NCBI RefSeq assembly: GCF_001984175.1
Contig: NZ_MTQP01000067.1
Span: 496,001-560,000 of the forward strand
Direction of reading: 5' to 3'
DNA: 64,000 bases
Origin: Saccharothrix sp. ALI-22-I
GTDB taxonomy: Bacteria > Actinomycetota > Actinomycetes > Mycobacteriales > Pseudonocardiaceae
Both the position numbers and the translations under genes were made by a program. A model generated the notes under the pieces. The model saw only the letters and a program-made list of their open reading frames with translations, was not told where the DNA came from and did not search any database. Shown here one piece after another: positions 41,447 through 49,573 of this stretch; position 1 is the stretch's first letter; each line of letters opens with the position of its first letter.

Positions 41447-42235
41447 ATGGCTTTCGTGGGAGGCAGCAGCGACGTGCCGGCGTTGCGCCGAGGGCTCGCG
41501 GTGCTGCGCCTGCTGGCCAGCAGGCCCGGTCCGCTGTCGGCGGCGGCGGTGGCGCGTGAGCTGTCCCTGCCCAGGTCCACGACGTACCACCTGCTGGCGG
41601 AGCTGGCGGCGGCCGGGTTCGCGACGCACTTCCCCGAGGAGCGACGCTACGGGCTGGGTGTGGCGGCGTTCGAGCTCGGGTCGGCGTACCTGCGGCACGA
41701 CCCGTTGGAGCGGTTGGCGCGGCCGGTGCTGCGGCGGTTGGTGGATTCCGTCGGTCGGACCGCTCACCTGGGGGTGCTGCACGGTTCGGAGGCGTTGTAC
41801 CTGGTGCGGGAGCAGCCTCGGCAGCCGACCACGATCGTGTCGGATGTGGGGGTGCGGCTGCCCGCGCATTTGACCGCGTCGGGGCGGGCGATGTTGGGGC
41901 GGTTGCCGGCGGCGCAGGTGCGGGCGTTGTTGCCGGGTTCGTTTGTGGACCGGACCGGGCGGGGGCCGCGGAACCTGCCGGCGTTGCGGCGGTTGTTGGC
42001 GGTGGAGCGGCGGCGTGGGTGGGCGGTGGAGGACGGTTACGTGACGGCCGGGTTCGCTTCGGTGGCGGCGCCGGTTTTCGATCACGGCGAGCGGCCGATC
42101 GCGGCGATCACGGTGACGTTCCGGCACGTGTGCGAGGTGGAGTGCGGCGAGACGTGGCCGGAGCTGGCGGCGGAGATCCGCCGTGCGGCCGACGAGCTGA
42201 CCACTCGGATCGGCGGGCGCGGGTTACCGGCCTAG
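41447..42235 (+). CDS. IclR-family transcriptional regulator
   Basis: The 262-residue regulator has an N-terminal wHTH (VPALRRGLAVLRLLASRPGPLSAAAVARELSLPRSTTYHLLAELAAAGF). The IclR effector domain (about 90-255) has AHLGVLHGSEALYLVREQP, LTASGRAMLGRLP, GYVTAGFASVAAPVFD and a Cys-rich end HVCEVECGETWPEL. IclR proteins often govern aromatic or amino-acid catabolism. The hut operon is the nearest catabolic target (1.6 kb away), so it is a candidate hut regulator, without direct evidence. The GTG three codons in is an alternative start. Confidence 0.9.
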   Translation: MAFVGGSSDVPALRRGLAVLRLLASRPGPLSAAAVARELSLPRSTTYHLLAELAAAGFATHFPEERRYGLGVAAFELGSAYLRHDPLERLARPVLRRLVDSVGRTAHLGVLHGSEALYLVREQPRQPTTIVSDVGVRLPAHLTASGRAMLGRLPAAQVRALLPGSFVDRTGRGPRNLPALRRLLAVERRRGWAVEDGYVTAGFASVAAPVFDHGERPIAAITVTFRHVCEVECGETWPELAAEIRRAADELTTRIGGRGLPA

Positions 42236-42243
42236 GCTGTCGC

Positions 42244-42450
42244 ATGGCTTCTTTGCAGACGCTCGAACGTCGCATCCTCGCGCTTGAGGCACGCCTCGCT
42301 GAGGTCGAAGGCGGCTGCTACGGCAACACGTTGTACCAGCTCCACCGCGCGAGCGTGAAGACCGACCCGCGGCTGGCGAAGCTGCTCAACCACCTCGATG
42401 TCACCGACGTGACCGACTAGGAGATCGACGCGGTCCTCGACGAGGAGTGA
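42244..42450 (+). pseudogene. Small coiled-coil protein gene interrupted by UAG near its end
   Basis: From the ATG at 42244 the frame reads MASLQTLERRILALEARLAEVEGGCYGNTLYQLHRASVKTDPRLAKLLNHLDVTDVTD and then TAG (42418-42420). It continues in frame as EIDAVLDEE and stops at TGA (42448-42450). The acidic continuation fits smoothly with the preceding helix, so the natural protein was probably 68 residues and TAG replaced a sense codon (one base from GAG). A working 58-residue form is possible. The N-terminus is a short coiled coil, and the function is unknown. Confidence 0.65.
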
Positions 42451-42478
42451 CCTCGACGCGTCGTTCCGAACAGCACAG

Positions 42479-42506
42479 CGGCCCGGCCCCAACAGGAGCC
42501 GGGCCG
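42479..42506. terminator. Bidirectional terminator
   Basis: CGGCCCGGC (42479-42487) and GCCGGGCCG (42498-42506) form a perfect 9-bp stem with a 10-nt loop between convergent genes. Confidence 0.7.
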
Positions 42507-42518
42507 TGAGTGCGGGAA

Positions 42519-43403
42519 CTAGAGGGAGACGGTCTTCAGGAAGTCCGCTGCCACGTTGGCCGCGGTCTCCTTGTCGACGTCGACGCGCTTGACGAGGTCG
42601 GCCAGGTTCTCGGTGGTGAGTGCGGCGGAGACCTTGTTCAGGGCTTCCTTGCCCTTGGCGTCCACGGCGTCCGAGCGCAGTAGCGGCACGATGTTCTGGG
42701 CCGGGTACATGGTCTTCGGGTCTTCGAGCTCCACGAAACCGTTCGCCTTGATGTCGGCGGAGGTCGTGTAGAGGTTGATCACCTGGACGGTGCCGTTCTT
42801 CAGTGCGTCCACGGTGATCGGGCCGCCCGCGTCGGTGGTCTTGATCTCGGTGAACGTCACGCCGTACAGCTCGTTGATCTTGGTCTGCCAGCGCTGCGCC
42901 CACTCACCGGCCGCACCGAGCACGTACTTGCCCGAACCGAGGTCGGCGATCGACTTCACGCCGCCGTCCGCGGTCGCCTTGGTGACCACCAGGACGTCCT
43001 TGTCCTCCGCGTCCGACTTCTCCAGCACCTCCAGGCCCGCCGGCGCCTTGGACTTCAACGCCGTGTAGACCTCCTCCGCCTCCGTGGTGGTGTTGGTCTT
43101 GTCGAAGTAGTTGAGCAGGTTGCCCGTGTACTCCGGCACCACACCGAGCGACTTGTCCTGCAATGCCTGCACGATCAGCTCTCGCGCGCCGACGCCGTGC
43201 CGCAGGGACACGGTGGCGCCGGTCGTCTTCAACGCGGCGGCGTAGATCTCGGCCAGGATCTTGTTCTCGGTGAAGTCGGCCGAACCGACCACGACCTCAC
43301 CCGACGCGGCCTGCTGGCCGGCTCCGCTCAGGTCCTCCTTGGACCCGCACGCGGAGACGACCAGGGCAGTCGCTGCGACGATGACGGCCAACGTGCGCTT
43401 CAT
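42519..43403 (-). CDS. Osmoprotectant-binding lipoprotein (OpuCC/OsmX-like)
   Basis: The 294-residue lipoprotein has a signal with lipobox VVSAC (Cys about 19). An OpuAC-type substrate-binding domain follows: VVVGSADFTENKILAEIYAAAL, GARELIVQALQDKSLGVVPEYTGNLLNYF, then the second lobe to LKTVSL. It captures glycine betaine, choline or a related quaternary amine outside the membrane for the importer encoded just upstream. GAGGAAG precedes the ATG; the start overlaps the permease stop by 4 nt (ATGA). Confidence 0.9.
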   Translation of the reverse strand: MKRTLAVIVAATALVVSACGSKEDLSGAGQQAASGEVVVGSADFTENKILAEIYAAALKTTGATVSLRHGVGARELIVQALQDKSLGVVPEYTGNLLNYFDKTNTTTEAEEVYTALKSKAPAGLEVLEKSDAEDKDVLVVTKATADGGVKSIADLGSGKYVLGAAGEWAQRWQTKINELYGVTFTEIKTTDAGGPITVDALKNGTVQVINLYTTSADIKANGFVELEDPKTMYPAQNIVPLLRSDAVDAKGKEALNKVSAALTTENLADLVKRVDVDKETAANVAADFLKTVSL

Positions 43404-44140
43404 GCCGTGCTTCCTCCAGATTCGACGGGCACCGGCATTTCCCGGCGCCTCGGCGGTGTCCTTCTCGACCGGGATCGGGCCGTCAGCCGCAGGCCCGCGG
43501 GCACGACCAGTCGGCCGACGCCCGCGAGGACGCCGTCCAGCACGACCGCGAGCAGCGCGATCAGGATCGCGCCGCCGACGAACTGCCCGTAGTCCAACAC
43601 CCGCAGGCCGTCCAGCAGAGGACGGCCCAACGTCTCGATACCCACGTAGGCCGCCACGGACGCGGTGGCGACGACCTGGAGCGTGGCGTTGCGCAGACCG
43701 CCGACGAGCAGCGGCAACGCGTTGGGCACCTCGACCCGCCACAGCCGCTGCGCCCCGGTCATGCCCATGCCGCGCGCGGCGTCCACCACGCCCCGGTCCA
43801 CGTCCTGGACGCCCGCGTAGGCGCCGGCCAGGATCGGCGGCACGGCCAGCACGATCAGGCCGATGAGCACGCCGACCGTGCCGCCGCCCGCGATCAGGTA
43901 CAGGAACGTGACCAGCCCCAACGTCGGCAACGCCCGCAACGCGTTGCTGCCGCCGACCAGCACCACGCCACCGCGGCCGGTGTGGCCGACGTACAGGCCT
44001 AGCGGCACGGCGATCAGCGAAGCACCGAGGACGGCACCGAGGCAGTAGAGGAGGTGGATGCCGACCCGTGTCGGGATCGACTTGCCGCCGGACCAGTTCA
44101 CCGGGTCCAGCAGCCAGGCGAGGGCGTCCGCGAAGATCAC
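43400..44140 (-). CDS. Osmoprotectant ABC permease (OpuCD-like)
   Basis: The 246-residue permease has five or six membrane segments. Its coupling loop is VVDAARGMGMTGAQRLWRVEVPNALPLLVGGLRNATLQVVAT, the EAA-loop pattern of the OpuB/OpuC family. The GTG at 44140 overlaps the upstream permease stop (GTGA) and sets the start. The hydrophilic Arg/Pro-rich C-terminus (SRSRRTPPRRREMPVPVESGG) is longer than usual. Confidence 0.9.
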   Translation of the reverse strand: MIFADALAWLLDPVNWSGGKSIPTRVGIHLLYCLGAVLGASLIAVPLGLYVGHTGRGGVVLVGGSNALRALPTLGLVTFLYLIAGGGTVGVLIGLIVLAVPPILAGAYAGVQDVDRGVVDAARGMGMTGAQRLWRVEVPNALPLLVGGLRNATLQVVATASVAAYVGIETLGRPLLDGLRVLDYGQFVGGAILIALLAVVLDGVLAGVGRLVVPAGLRLTARSRSRRTPPRRREMPVPVESGGSTA

Positions 44141-44796
44141 GGCTTCACCACCCGGGCCCACGGCGTCAGCCGGTTGCGCAGCAGCACCAGCAGCAGGTCG
44201 ACCACGAGCGCCAACACGAGGGTCAGCACGATGCCGATGATGATCGGCGCCAGGTAGCGCTGGCGGAAGCCGTCGGTGAACAGCGTGCCCAGACCGCCGG
44301 TGCCGATCAGCGCGCCCACGCTGACCAGGCTGATGTTGCTCACCGAACCGACCCGCACCCCCGCCGCGAGCACCGGTACGGACAGCGGCAGTTCCACGGT
44401 CAGGAACCGGCGCAGCGGCCGGAAGCCCATCGCGGTGGCGGCGGCGGTCACGTGCGCGGGCACGGCGGCCAGGGCTTCGGCGACCGGCCGGACCAGCAGC
44501 GCGGTGGTGTAGACGGTCAACGCGATGATCACGTTCAGCGGGTCGAGCACCCTGGTGCCGATGAGCGCCGGGATGATCGCGAACAGCGCCAGCGACGGGA
44601 TCGTGTAGACGATGTTCGACAACCCGATCAGGGTCGCGTTGAACTGGCGGAACCGGTGGCACAGCAGGCCGAGCACGATCGCCAGCACCACCGACACGAC
44701 CAGCGGCACCAACGACAGGTAGACGTGGTCGAGCAGCATGTCCAGCAGCGCCGCCCTGGTGCCGGCGTCGCTCAGGTACTTCGCGATGTCACCCAC
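44137..44796 (-). CDS. Osmoprotectant ABC permease (OpuCB-like)
   Basis: The 219-residue permease begins with an amphipathic helix, then HVYLSLVPLVVSVVLAIVLGLLCH. The EAA-type loop is VTAAATAMGFRPLRRFLTVELPLSVPVLAAGVRVGSVSNISLVSVGALIGTGGLG. It pairs with the second permease to form the channel. The GTG start overlaps the ATPase gene end by 8 nt. Confidence 0.9.
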   Translation of the reverse strand: MGDIAKYLSDAGTRAALLDMLLDHVYLSLVPLVVSVVLAIVLGLLCHRFRQFNATLIGLSNIVYTIPSLALFAIIPALIGTRVLDPLNVIIALTVYTTALLVRPVAEALAAVPAHVTAAATAMGFRPLRRFLTVELPLSVPVLAAGVRVGSVSNISLVSVGALIGTGGLGTLFTDGFRQRYLAPIIIGIVLTLVLALVVDLLLVLLRNRLTPWARVVKP

Positions 44797-45838
44797 GGCG
44801 GCTCTCGATCACGTCCAGCACCTGCCGTGCCGTGACCACGCCGGCCAGCCGTCCCTCGGCATCGACTACGACACCCAGTCCGGACGGCGAGGACAGCGCG
44901 GAGTCCAGCGCGCCCCGGATCGGCGCGCCCACCTCGTACAGCGAGCCGCCGGGCACGACCGAGGCGTCCGGCGCGACCCAGCCCTGCGGGCGTTTGTCCG
45001 CGTCCACCACCAACCGCCAGTCCGAAGTGGACTCGAACGCGGAGCCCTCGGCGATCGTCGCGACCTCGGCCACCTCGACGCCCGATGAGTCCACAAAGGA
45101 CAAGCTGCGGTAGCCGCGGTCCTTGCCGACGAAGCCGGCCACGAAGTCGTCCGCGGGCCGGGTCAGCAGTTCGGCGGGCGGTGCGTACTGGGCCAGCACG
45201 CCGCCGGTGCGCATCACCGCGACCTTCTCGCCGATGCGGATGGCCTCGTCGATGTCGTGCGTGACGAACACGATGGTCTTGTCCAGCTCGGCTTGCAGCC
45301 GCAGCAGCTCGTCCTGAAGGCCTTCCCGCACCACCGGGTCGACCGCGCTGAACGGCTCGTCCATCAACAACACCGGCGGGTCCGCGGCCAACGCCCGCGC
45401 CACGCCCACGCGCTGCTGCTGGCCGCCGGACAGCTGCACCGGGTAGCGACGACCGAGTTCGGCGGGCAGGCCGACGAGTTCCAACAGTTCGGCGGCGCGC
45501 TGCCTGGCCTTGCGCCGGGTCCAGCCGGTGAGCAACGGCACAGTGGCGACGTTGTCCAGCACGGTCCGGTGCGGGAACAGGCCCGCCTGCTGGATGACGT
45601 ACCCGATGCCGCGCCGCAATGTCGGCGGGTCCACGCCCAGCACGTCCTCGCCGTCCACCAGCACGGTGCCCGAGGTGGGGTCGATCATCCGGTTCACCAT
45701 GCGCAGGGACGTGGTCTTACCGCACCCGGAAGGGCCGACGAAAACCGTGATCGTGCCCGCCTCGACCACGAGGTTCAGGCCGTTCACCGCGGTGGTCCCG
45801 TCGTCGAACCGCTTGGTCACGTCGCGGAACTCGATCAC
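44789..45838 (-). CDS. Osmoprotectant ABC ATPase with CBS domains (OpuCA/ProV-like)
   Basis: The 349-residue protein has Walker A VGPSGCGKTTSL, signature LSGGQQQRVGVARALA, Walker B VLLMDEPFSAVDPVVREG and switch His FVTHDIDEA. After residue ~245 there are two weak CBS-like repeats (RLVVDADKRPQGWVAP, then LGVVVDAEGRLAGVVTARQVLDVI), which in OpuA/OpuC sense ionic strength or nucleotides. AGGAGG lies eight bases before the GTG at 45838, so this start is preferred over an ATG nine codons upstream. It is the first gene of a four-gene importer operon. Confidence 0.93.
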   Translation of the reverse strand: MIEFRDVTKRFDDGTTAVNGLNLVVEAGTITVFVGPSGCGKTTSLRMVNRMIDPTSGTVLVDGEDVLGVDPPTLRRGIGYVIQQAGLFPHRTVLDNVATVPLLTGWTRRKARQRAAELLELVGLPAELGRRYPVQLSGGQQQRVGVARALAADPPVLLMDEPFSAVDPVVREGLQDELLRLQAELDKTIVFVTHDIDEAIRIGEKVAVMRTGGVLAQYAPPAELLTRPADDFVAGFVGKDRGYRSLSFVDSSGVEVAEVATIAEGSAFESTSDWRLVVDADKRPQGWVAPDASVVPGGSLYEVGAPIRGALDSALSSPSGLGVVVDAEGRLAGVVTARQVLDVIESRRG

Positions 45839-45940
45839 CCGTGGTCCTCCTGCCGATGGGATCAAACGTCGATCGACACTAGCCCGTTAGCCCGACCGTG
45901 GCACAGCGTTTCAGCATCCGGTCAGTACGCTGCTCCGTTT

Positions 45941-47497
45941 GTGGCAACCGAACTAGTGCGCGCTCTCCTGGCCGAACGCGGTCCGCACGCCCGCAAGCTG
46001 CGGCGCGTGCTCGATCTGCTGGCCGGTGACTGGCACACCTTGGCCGAGTTGGTCCGGCTTCCCGCCGTGCCCAGGCGCACCGTGCAGGAACTGCTGACCG
46101 CGGTCGGCGACGACCTGGAGTCCAGCGGGGACCGGTTCCGGCTCGCACCTGCCAAAGCCGCCGACTACGCGGAGTTCGGCGCCGGTGACGACCTGGTCGA
46201 CCCGGTGGACGCGCTGGTGTCGCGGCACACCGCGCACCTGCGGTCGATCCTGGCCGACATCGCGGACGTGCCGCCGCCGTTGTCCGCGCTGGACCACGTG
46301 CAGGCGACGGCGGAGACGGCGTTGAAGCGCGCGCTGTGGTTGAACACGACCTACGACCTGGCCGGGCGGACCCTGCTGTGCCTGGGCGACCACGACCTGA
46401 CGTCACTCGCGGTGTGCGCGGTGAACCCGGACGTCGAGGTCGTCGTGGTGGATGTGGACGACCGGCTGCTGGAGTACATCTCGGTGCGCGCCGAGGAACG
46501 CGGGTGGCCGGTGCGGACGGTGCACGCGGACTTCCGGTTCGGCCTGCCGCCCGCTCTCCTGGAGTCGGCGGACCTGGTGTTCAGCGACCCGCCCTACACG
46601 CCGGAGGGCATCGCGTTGTTCGCCGGGCGGGCGATCGAGTGCCTGGCCGACATGGGTCGCGGGCGGGTGCTGCTGGCGTACGGGTTCAGCGACCGGACGC
46701 CCGCGCTGGGGCTGAAGGTGCAGCAGGAGTTGCAGCGGCTGGGGTTGGTGTTCGAGGCGATCCTGCCCGCGTTCCACCGGTTCGACGGCGCGCAGGCCAT
46801 CGGCAGCGCGGCCGACCTGTACGTGTGCCGGCCCACGTCCCGCCGTTCGGTCTCGCCCGCGGCGGCGGCGAAAACCGCCATCTACACGCACGGGCCGCAG
46901 TCCGTGGAGGCGTCCGGGCCGGGTTCGACGGCGTTGGCGGCCTTGGTGGACCTCGCGCCGAGGCCGGAGTCCTCGCCGCCGCCGAAGCCGCGTGCGCCGG
47001 GGTGGGCCGACCCGATCGGCAAGGGCGCGGCGTCGTTGGCGGTGGACCTGTCCGGTGATCCGGGGCCGTGGTTGCTGCGGACGTTGCTGGCGTGCTCGCC
47101 GGGTCGGATGGCGGCGCTCGTGCCGAACAACCACCCGGACGTGGCTTCCGGGGCGGGTCAGCAAGGGCTGAGGTCGTTGGTGGACACCAGGTTCGCGCTG
47201 CGGTTCCTGCGGTCCACTCCGGACGGCAAGCACTGCGTGGTGGTGGCCGACCAGGTGTTGGCGGGCACGTTGGACGTCGGCGGGTTGGCCGTGCGGGAGG
47301 TGCTGATGCGCGCGCACGGCAAGCTCGGGAACGTGTGGCGCGAGGCGTTGGTCACCGCGACGCACGGCGCGTTGACCAAGCGGGAGGCGCGGGAGCGGAT
47401 CGGTGATCACGACGACCTGGAGCTGAGGCTGATCGACTTGCCGCGGCACCGGATCGCCGCGCTGCTGCCGTTGATCCGGGCGTCGGCGTCTCAATAG
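45941..47497 (+). CDS. Branched-chain polyamine synthase (BpsA)-like aminopropyltransferase with extra C-terminal domain
   Basis: The 518-residue protein has an N-terminal winged-helix-like part (about 1-70). A Rossmann aminopropyl/methyltransferase domain follows: LLCLGDHDLTSLAVCAV (~147-163), VVVVDVDDRLLEYI (next strand) and LVFSDPPYTPEGIALF (~210). This is the PF01861/BpsA pattern: thermophile BpsA adds aminopropyl groups from decarboxylated SAM to spermidine. The acidic GDHD and SDPPY motifs are retained, so catalysis is plausible. From about residue 320 to 518 there is a linker (Pro-rich, ~340-355) and a domain I cannot assign. BpsA itself is ~350 residues, so this extension is unusual. 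It is transcribed alone. Confidence 0.78.
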   Translation: MATELVRALLAERGPHARKLRRVLDLLAGDWHTLAELVRLPAVPRRTVQELLTAVGDDLESSGDRFRLAPAKAADYAEFGAGDDLVDPVDALVSRHTAHLRSILADIADVPPPLSALDHVQATAETALKRALWLNTTYDLAGRTLLCLGDHDLTSLAVCAVNPDVEVVVVDVDDRLLEYISVRAEERGWPVRTVHADFRFGLPPALLESADLVFSDPPYTPEGIALFAGRAIECLADMGRGRVLLAYGFSDRTPALGLKVQQELQRLGLVFEAILPAFHRFDGAQAIGSAADLYVCRPTSRRSVSPAAAAKTAIYTHGPQSVEASGPGSTALAALVDLAPRPESSPPPKPRAPGWADPIGKGAASLAVDLSGDPGPWLLRTLLACSPGRMAALVPNNHPDVASGAGQQGLRSLVDTRFALRFLRSTPDGKHCVVVADQVLAGTLDVGGLAVREVLMRAHGKLGNVWREALVTATHGALTKREARERIGDHDDLELRLIDLPRHRIAALLPLIRASASQ

Positions 47498-47592
47498 CGG
47501 CGGAAACGGCGGGATTCAGCCGGAATTCCGCCGAAGTCCGGCGTCCCGGCCGCTGTCGGCGGTAACTTGCGCTCGAATCTGGAGGCGCGCTC

Positions 47593-48339
47593 ATGAACCA
47601 ACCCGACGGCGGCTGGCCGCAGCAGCCCAACCCCGGTCAACAACCACCGGCTCGGCAGCAGTACCAGGGCCAGCCGCTCTACCCGGGGCAGCCGTACCCG
47701 GGCCAGCAGCAACACCCCGGCCAGCCGCCGTACCCCCAGCCGCCGTATCCCGGCCAGCCGCCGTACCCCGGTCAACCGCCGTATCCCGGTCAACCGCCGT
47801 ATCCCGGCCAGGCCCACCCCGGCGGACCGCGCCCGCCGAGCAAGGCGATGGCCATCGTGGCGGCTCTGCTGTACCTGCCGGGTGTGCTCATCGCCTTCCT
47901 CGGCGCGATCTCGCTCGTCGTCGGCCCTTCGATGGTGTTCACCTTCTCGCGCGGACTGCTCATGCCGCCGTTCTCCGGCTCCCTCCTCCGGAATTTCGAA
48001 CTCTTCCAAGCGATCTCGTTCGTGCTGCCGTCGCTGGCGCTGATCCTCGTCGTGCTGCTCATGTGCCGGGTGCCCGGTGTGCGCTGGGCGCTGGTCCTGA
48101 TCTCGCTGCTGGCCGCGGTGCACTACGGGTCGCTGCTCGCCGGCATCTCGGACCTCCCGCCCGTCTTCGGGGTGATGCCGGTGATCGCGCTGCCGTTGTG
48201 GCTCATCGCGGGTCTTGTCGCCGCGTTGCCGCCGGTGGGTCGTGCGATGCGCGGTGCGAAACCGAAGATGCCGCCGCAGATGGCCGGTCCACCTCCGCCT
48301 CAGGTTCCCGGCCCGCCGCCTCAGGGCCAGTGGGGTTGA
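47593..48339 (+). CDS. Membrane protein with PYPGQP-repeat N-terminus
   Basis: The 248-residue protein has a Pro/Gln/Tyr/Gly-rich cytoplasmic N-terminus (about 1-80, repeats of PPYPGQ). Four membrane segments follow (AIVAALLYLPGVLIAFLGAI, ISFVLPSLALILVVLLM, ALVLISLLAAVHYGSLLAG, ALPLWLIAGLVAALPPV) and then a Pro-rich tail. Such proteins are common and uncharacterised in actinobacteria. GGAGG lies upstream of the ATG. It runs convergently into the helical-protein gene with only 10 bp between stops. Confidence 0.8.
   Translation: MNQPDGGWPQQPNPGQQPPARQQYQGQPLYPGQPYPGQQQHPGQPPYPQPPYPGQPPYPGQPPYPGQPPYPGQAHPGGPRPPSKAMAIVAALLYLPGVLIAFLGAISLVVGPSMVFTFSRGLLMPPFSGSLLRNFELFQAISFVLPSLALILVVLLMCRVPGVRWALVLISLLAAVHYGSLLAGISDLPPVFGVMPVIALPLWLIAGLVAALPPVGRAMRGAKPKMPPQMAGPPPPQVPGPPPQGQWG
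47735..47809 (+). repeat. 15-nt tandem repeat encoding PPYPGQ-type units
   Basis: Units of CCGTATCCCGGTCAA and close variants are repeated about five times within the membrane-protein gene; two copies are almost identical, so recent slippage is likely. Confidence 0.8.
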
Positions 48340-48349
48340 TCGGCGCGGC

Positions 48350-49066
48350 TCAGTCGTCGAGGTAGCCGGTCCGGCGCTGGAACGTCGCTCGGACCGGCTG
48401 CGGCCCGCTGTCCTCGCCGAAGCGGGTGATGGCCTTGAGCATGTCGCGTGCCTTGCCGAACAAGGCCTTCAGCGCGCTCAGGATTCGCGCCATCACACCG
48501 ACGAGCGCCACCAGCTGCCCGGTGATCCGGTCGAGCACGACCGCGCCGCGTTCGACCGCCCAAGCCGCGAACGCCGACAGCGAGGTGCCCGAGCTGATCT
48601 CCACCGCCGCGAGTGCGATGGTGGCGTTGCGCACGACCTCCCACACGAACATCGCGATCAGGTCGCGGAACACGCCCTGGATCGCCGCGTTGATCCGGCC
48701 TGCCGCGGCGACGTGCGACGCGACGTCGAGGCACATCAGGCTCATCGCCGCCATCTCCACGGCGAGCCGTCCACCGCCCGCACGTCGCCGCGCGATGCCG
48801 CCCAACGTCGTGGCGACCTGCTTCCAGGTGGCGACGGCGTCCTCGAACCGGTCGCCGTGACCCGCCAACCAGTCCAGCGGCTCGCGCAGGAAGTCGACGT
48901 GCTCGGTCAGCCACCCGAGCCCGGCCGTGGTCAGCAGCCCCAACGGGTCCAGGTCCGCGCTCAGCACGCCGAGATCCGCCTCAAGCGTGTCCGGCTCTCG
49001 CGGCGTGCTCGCCACTGAGCCCGAATCCGAGTCCGCCGCCAAGTCCAGCACCTGGAACCCGGTCAC
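48350..49066 (-). CDS. Helical protein of WXG/PPE-like type, function unknown
   Basis: The 238-residue, mostly alpha-helical protein has LGWLTEHVDFLREPLDWLAGHGDRFEDAVATWKQVATTLGGIA (about 50-95), which resembles the helical hairpins of type VII-exported proteins. A long hydrophobic helical region follows (MAAMSLMCLDVASHVAAAGRINAAIQGVFRDLIAMFVWEVV) without clear membrane segments. Similar proteins in Pseudonocardiales are annotated only as hypothetical or WXG-like. No type VII machinery is nearby. The GTG start overlaps the YbaB-like stop (GTGA), so the two are probably a functional pair. Confidence 0.7.
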   Translation of the reverse strand: MTGFQVLDLAADSDSGSVASTPREPDTLEADLGVLSADLDPLGLLTTAGLGWLTEHVDFLREPLDWLAGHGDRFEDAVATWKQVATTLGGIARRRAGGGRLAVEMAAMSLMCLDVASHVAAAGRINAAIQGVFRDLIAMFVWEVVRNATIALAAVEISSGTSLSAFAAWAVERGAVVLDRITGQLVALVGVMARILSALKALFGKARDMLKAITRFGEDSGPQPVRATFQRRTGYLDD

Positions 49067-49524
49067 CGAGCCGCCGTCCCGGTGTCGGGCTCGTCATCCG
49101 GCGCCCACAAGCTCCGCGGCAGCGGCAGGTCCGAATCCCCGGAGTGCACAGTCACGGGCGCAACGGGCCGCGCGGGTTTCTCCGGTTCCGCCGGCGGCAT
49201 GGAGCCGGTAAGGAAGTCCATCGCCGCGGTGCCGCCGAACTGGGGCTCGACGATCGACGCCACCTGCCGCGCGGCCTGCGCCTGCGCGCGCCGCACCGTG
49301 GCCATCACGACTTCGCTCAGCTCCACGTGCGAGAACGCCGCGGCGCCCGGTGAGAACTCGATGTGCTGCAACGACCCGTTGGACGCGACGGTCGCCGTCA
49401 CCACGCCGTCCGGCGACTGCTGCGTGGCCGCCGCGCGCCGGATCCGGTCCCGCATCTCGCGCGACCGCCGGGTGAGGTCCCGGGCTCTTGCTTCGAGGTC
49501 GGCGATCATCCGTTCCGGGTTCAC
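49063..49524 (-). CDS. YbaB/EbfC-family protein
   Basis: The 153-residue protein has the YbaB pattern: a long N-terminal helix (MIADLEARARDLTRRSREMRDRI), the hairpin GVVTATVASNGSLQHIEFSPGA, and the C-terminal helix VELSEVVMATVRRAQAQAARQVASIVEPQFGG. About 45 disordered residues follow. Short YbaB proteins bind DNA near recA/dnaX; these longer actinobacterial versions lie beside WXG-type genes instead. Start choice is GTG at 49524 or ATG at 49509. The link to the following helical protein is by 4-nt overlap. Confidence 0.82.
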   Translation of the reverse strand: MNPERMIADLEARARDLTRRSREMRDRIRRAAATQQSPDGVVTATVASNGSLQHIEFSPGAAAFSHVELSEVVMATVRRAQAQAARQVASIVEPQFGGTAAMDFLTGSMPPAEPEKPARPVAPVTVHSGDSDLPLPRSLWAPDDEPDTGTAAR

Positions 49525-49573
49525 CGGATGGTCACCATTGTTGCGACATCCATCGGGACAGGAGTATCTCGGA

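Noticed and set aside
47690..47820. CRISPR-like or VNTR element in the membrane-protein gene
   Set aside because: The units are coding and encode PPYPGQ; there are no unique spacers.
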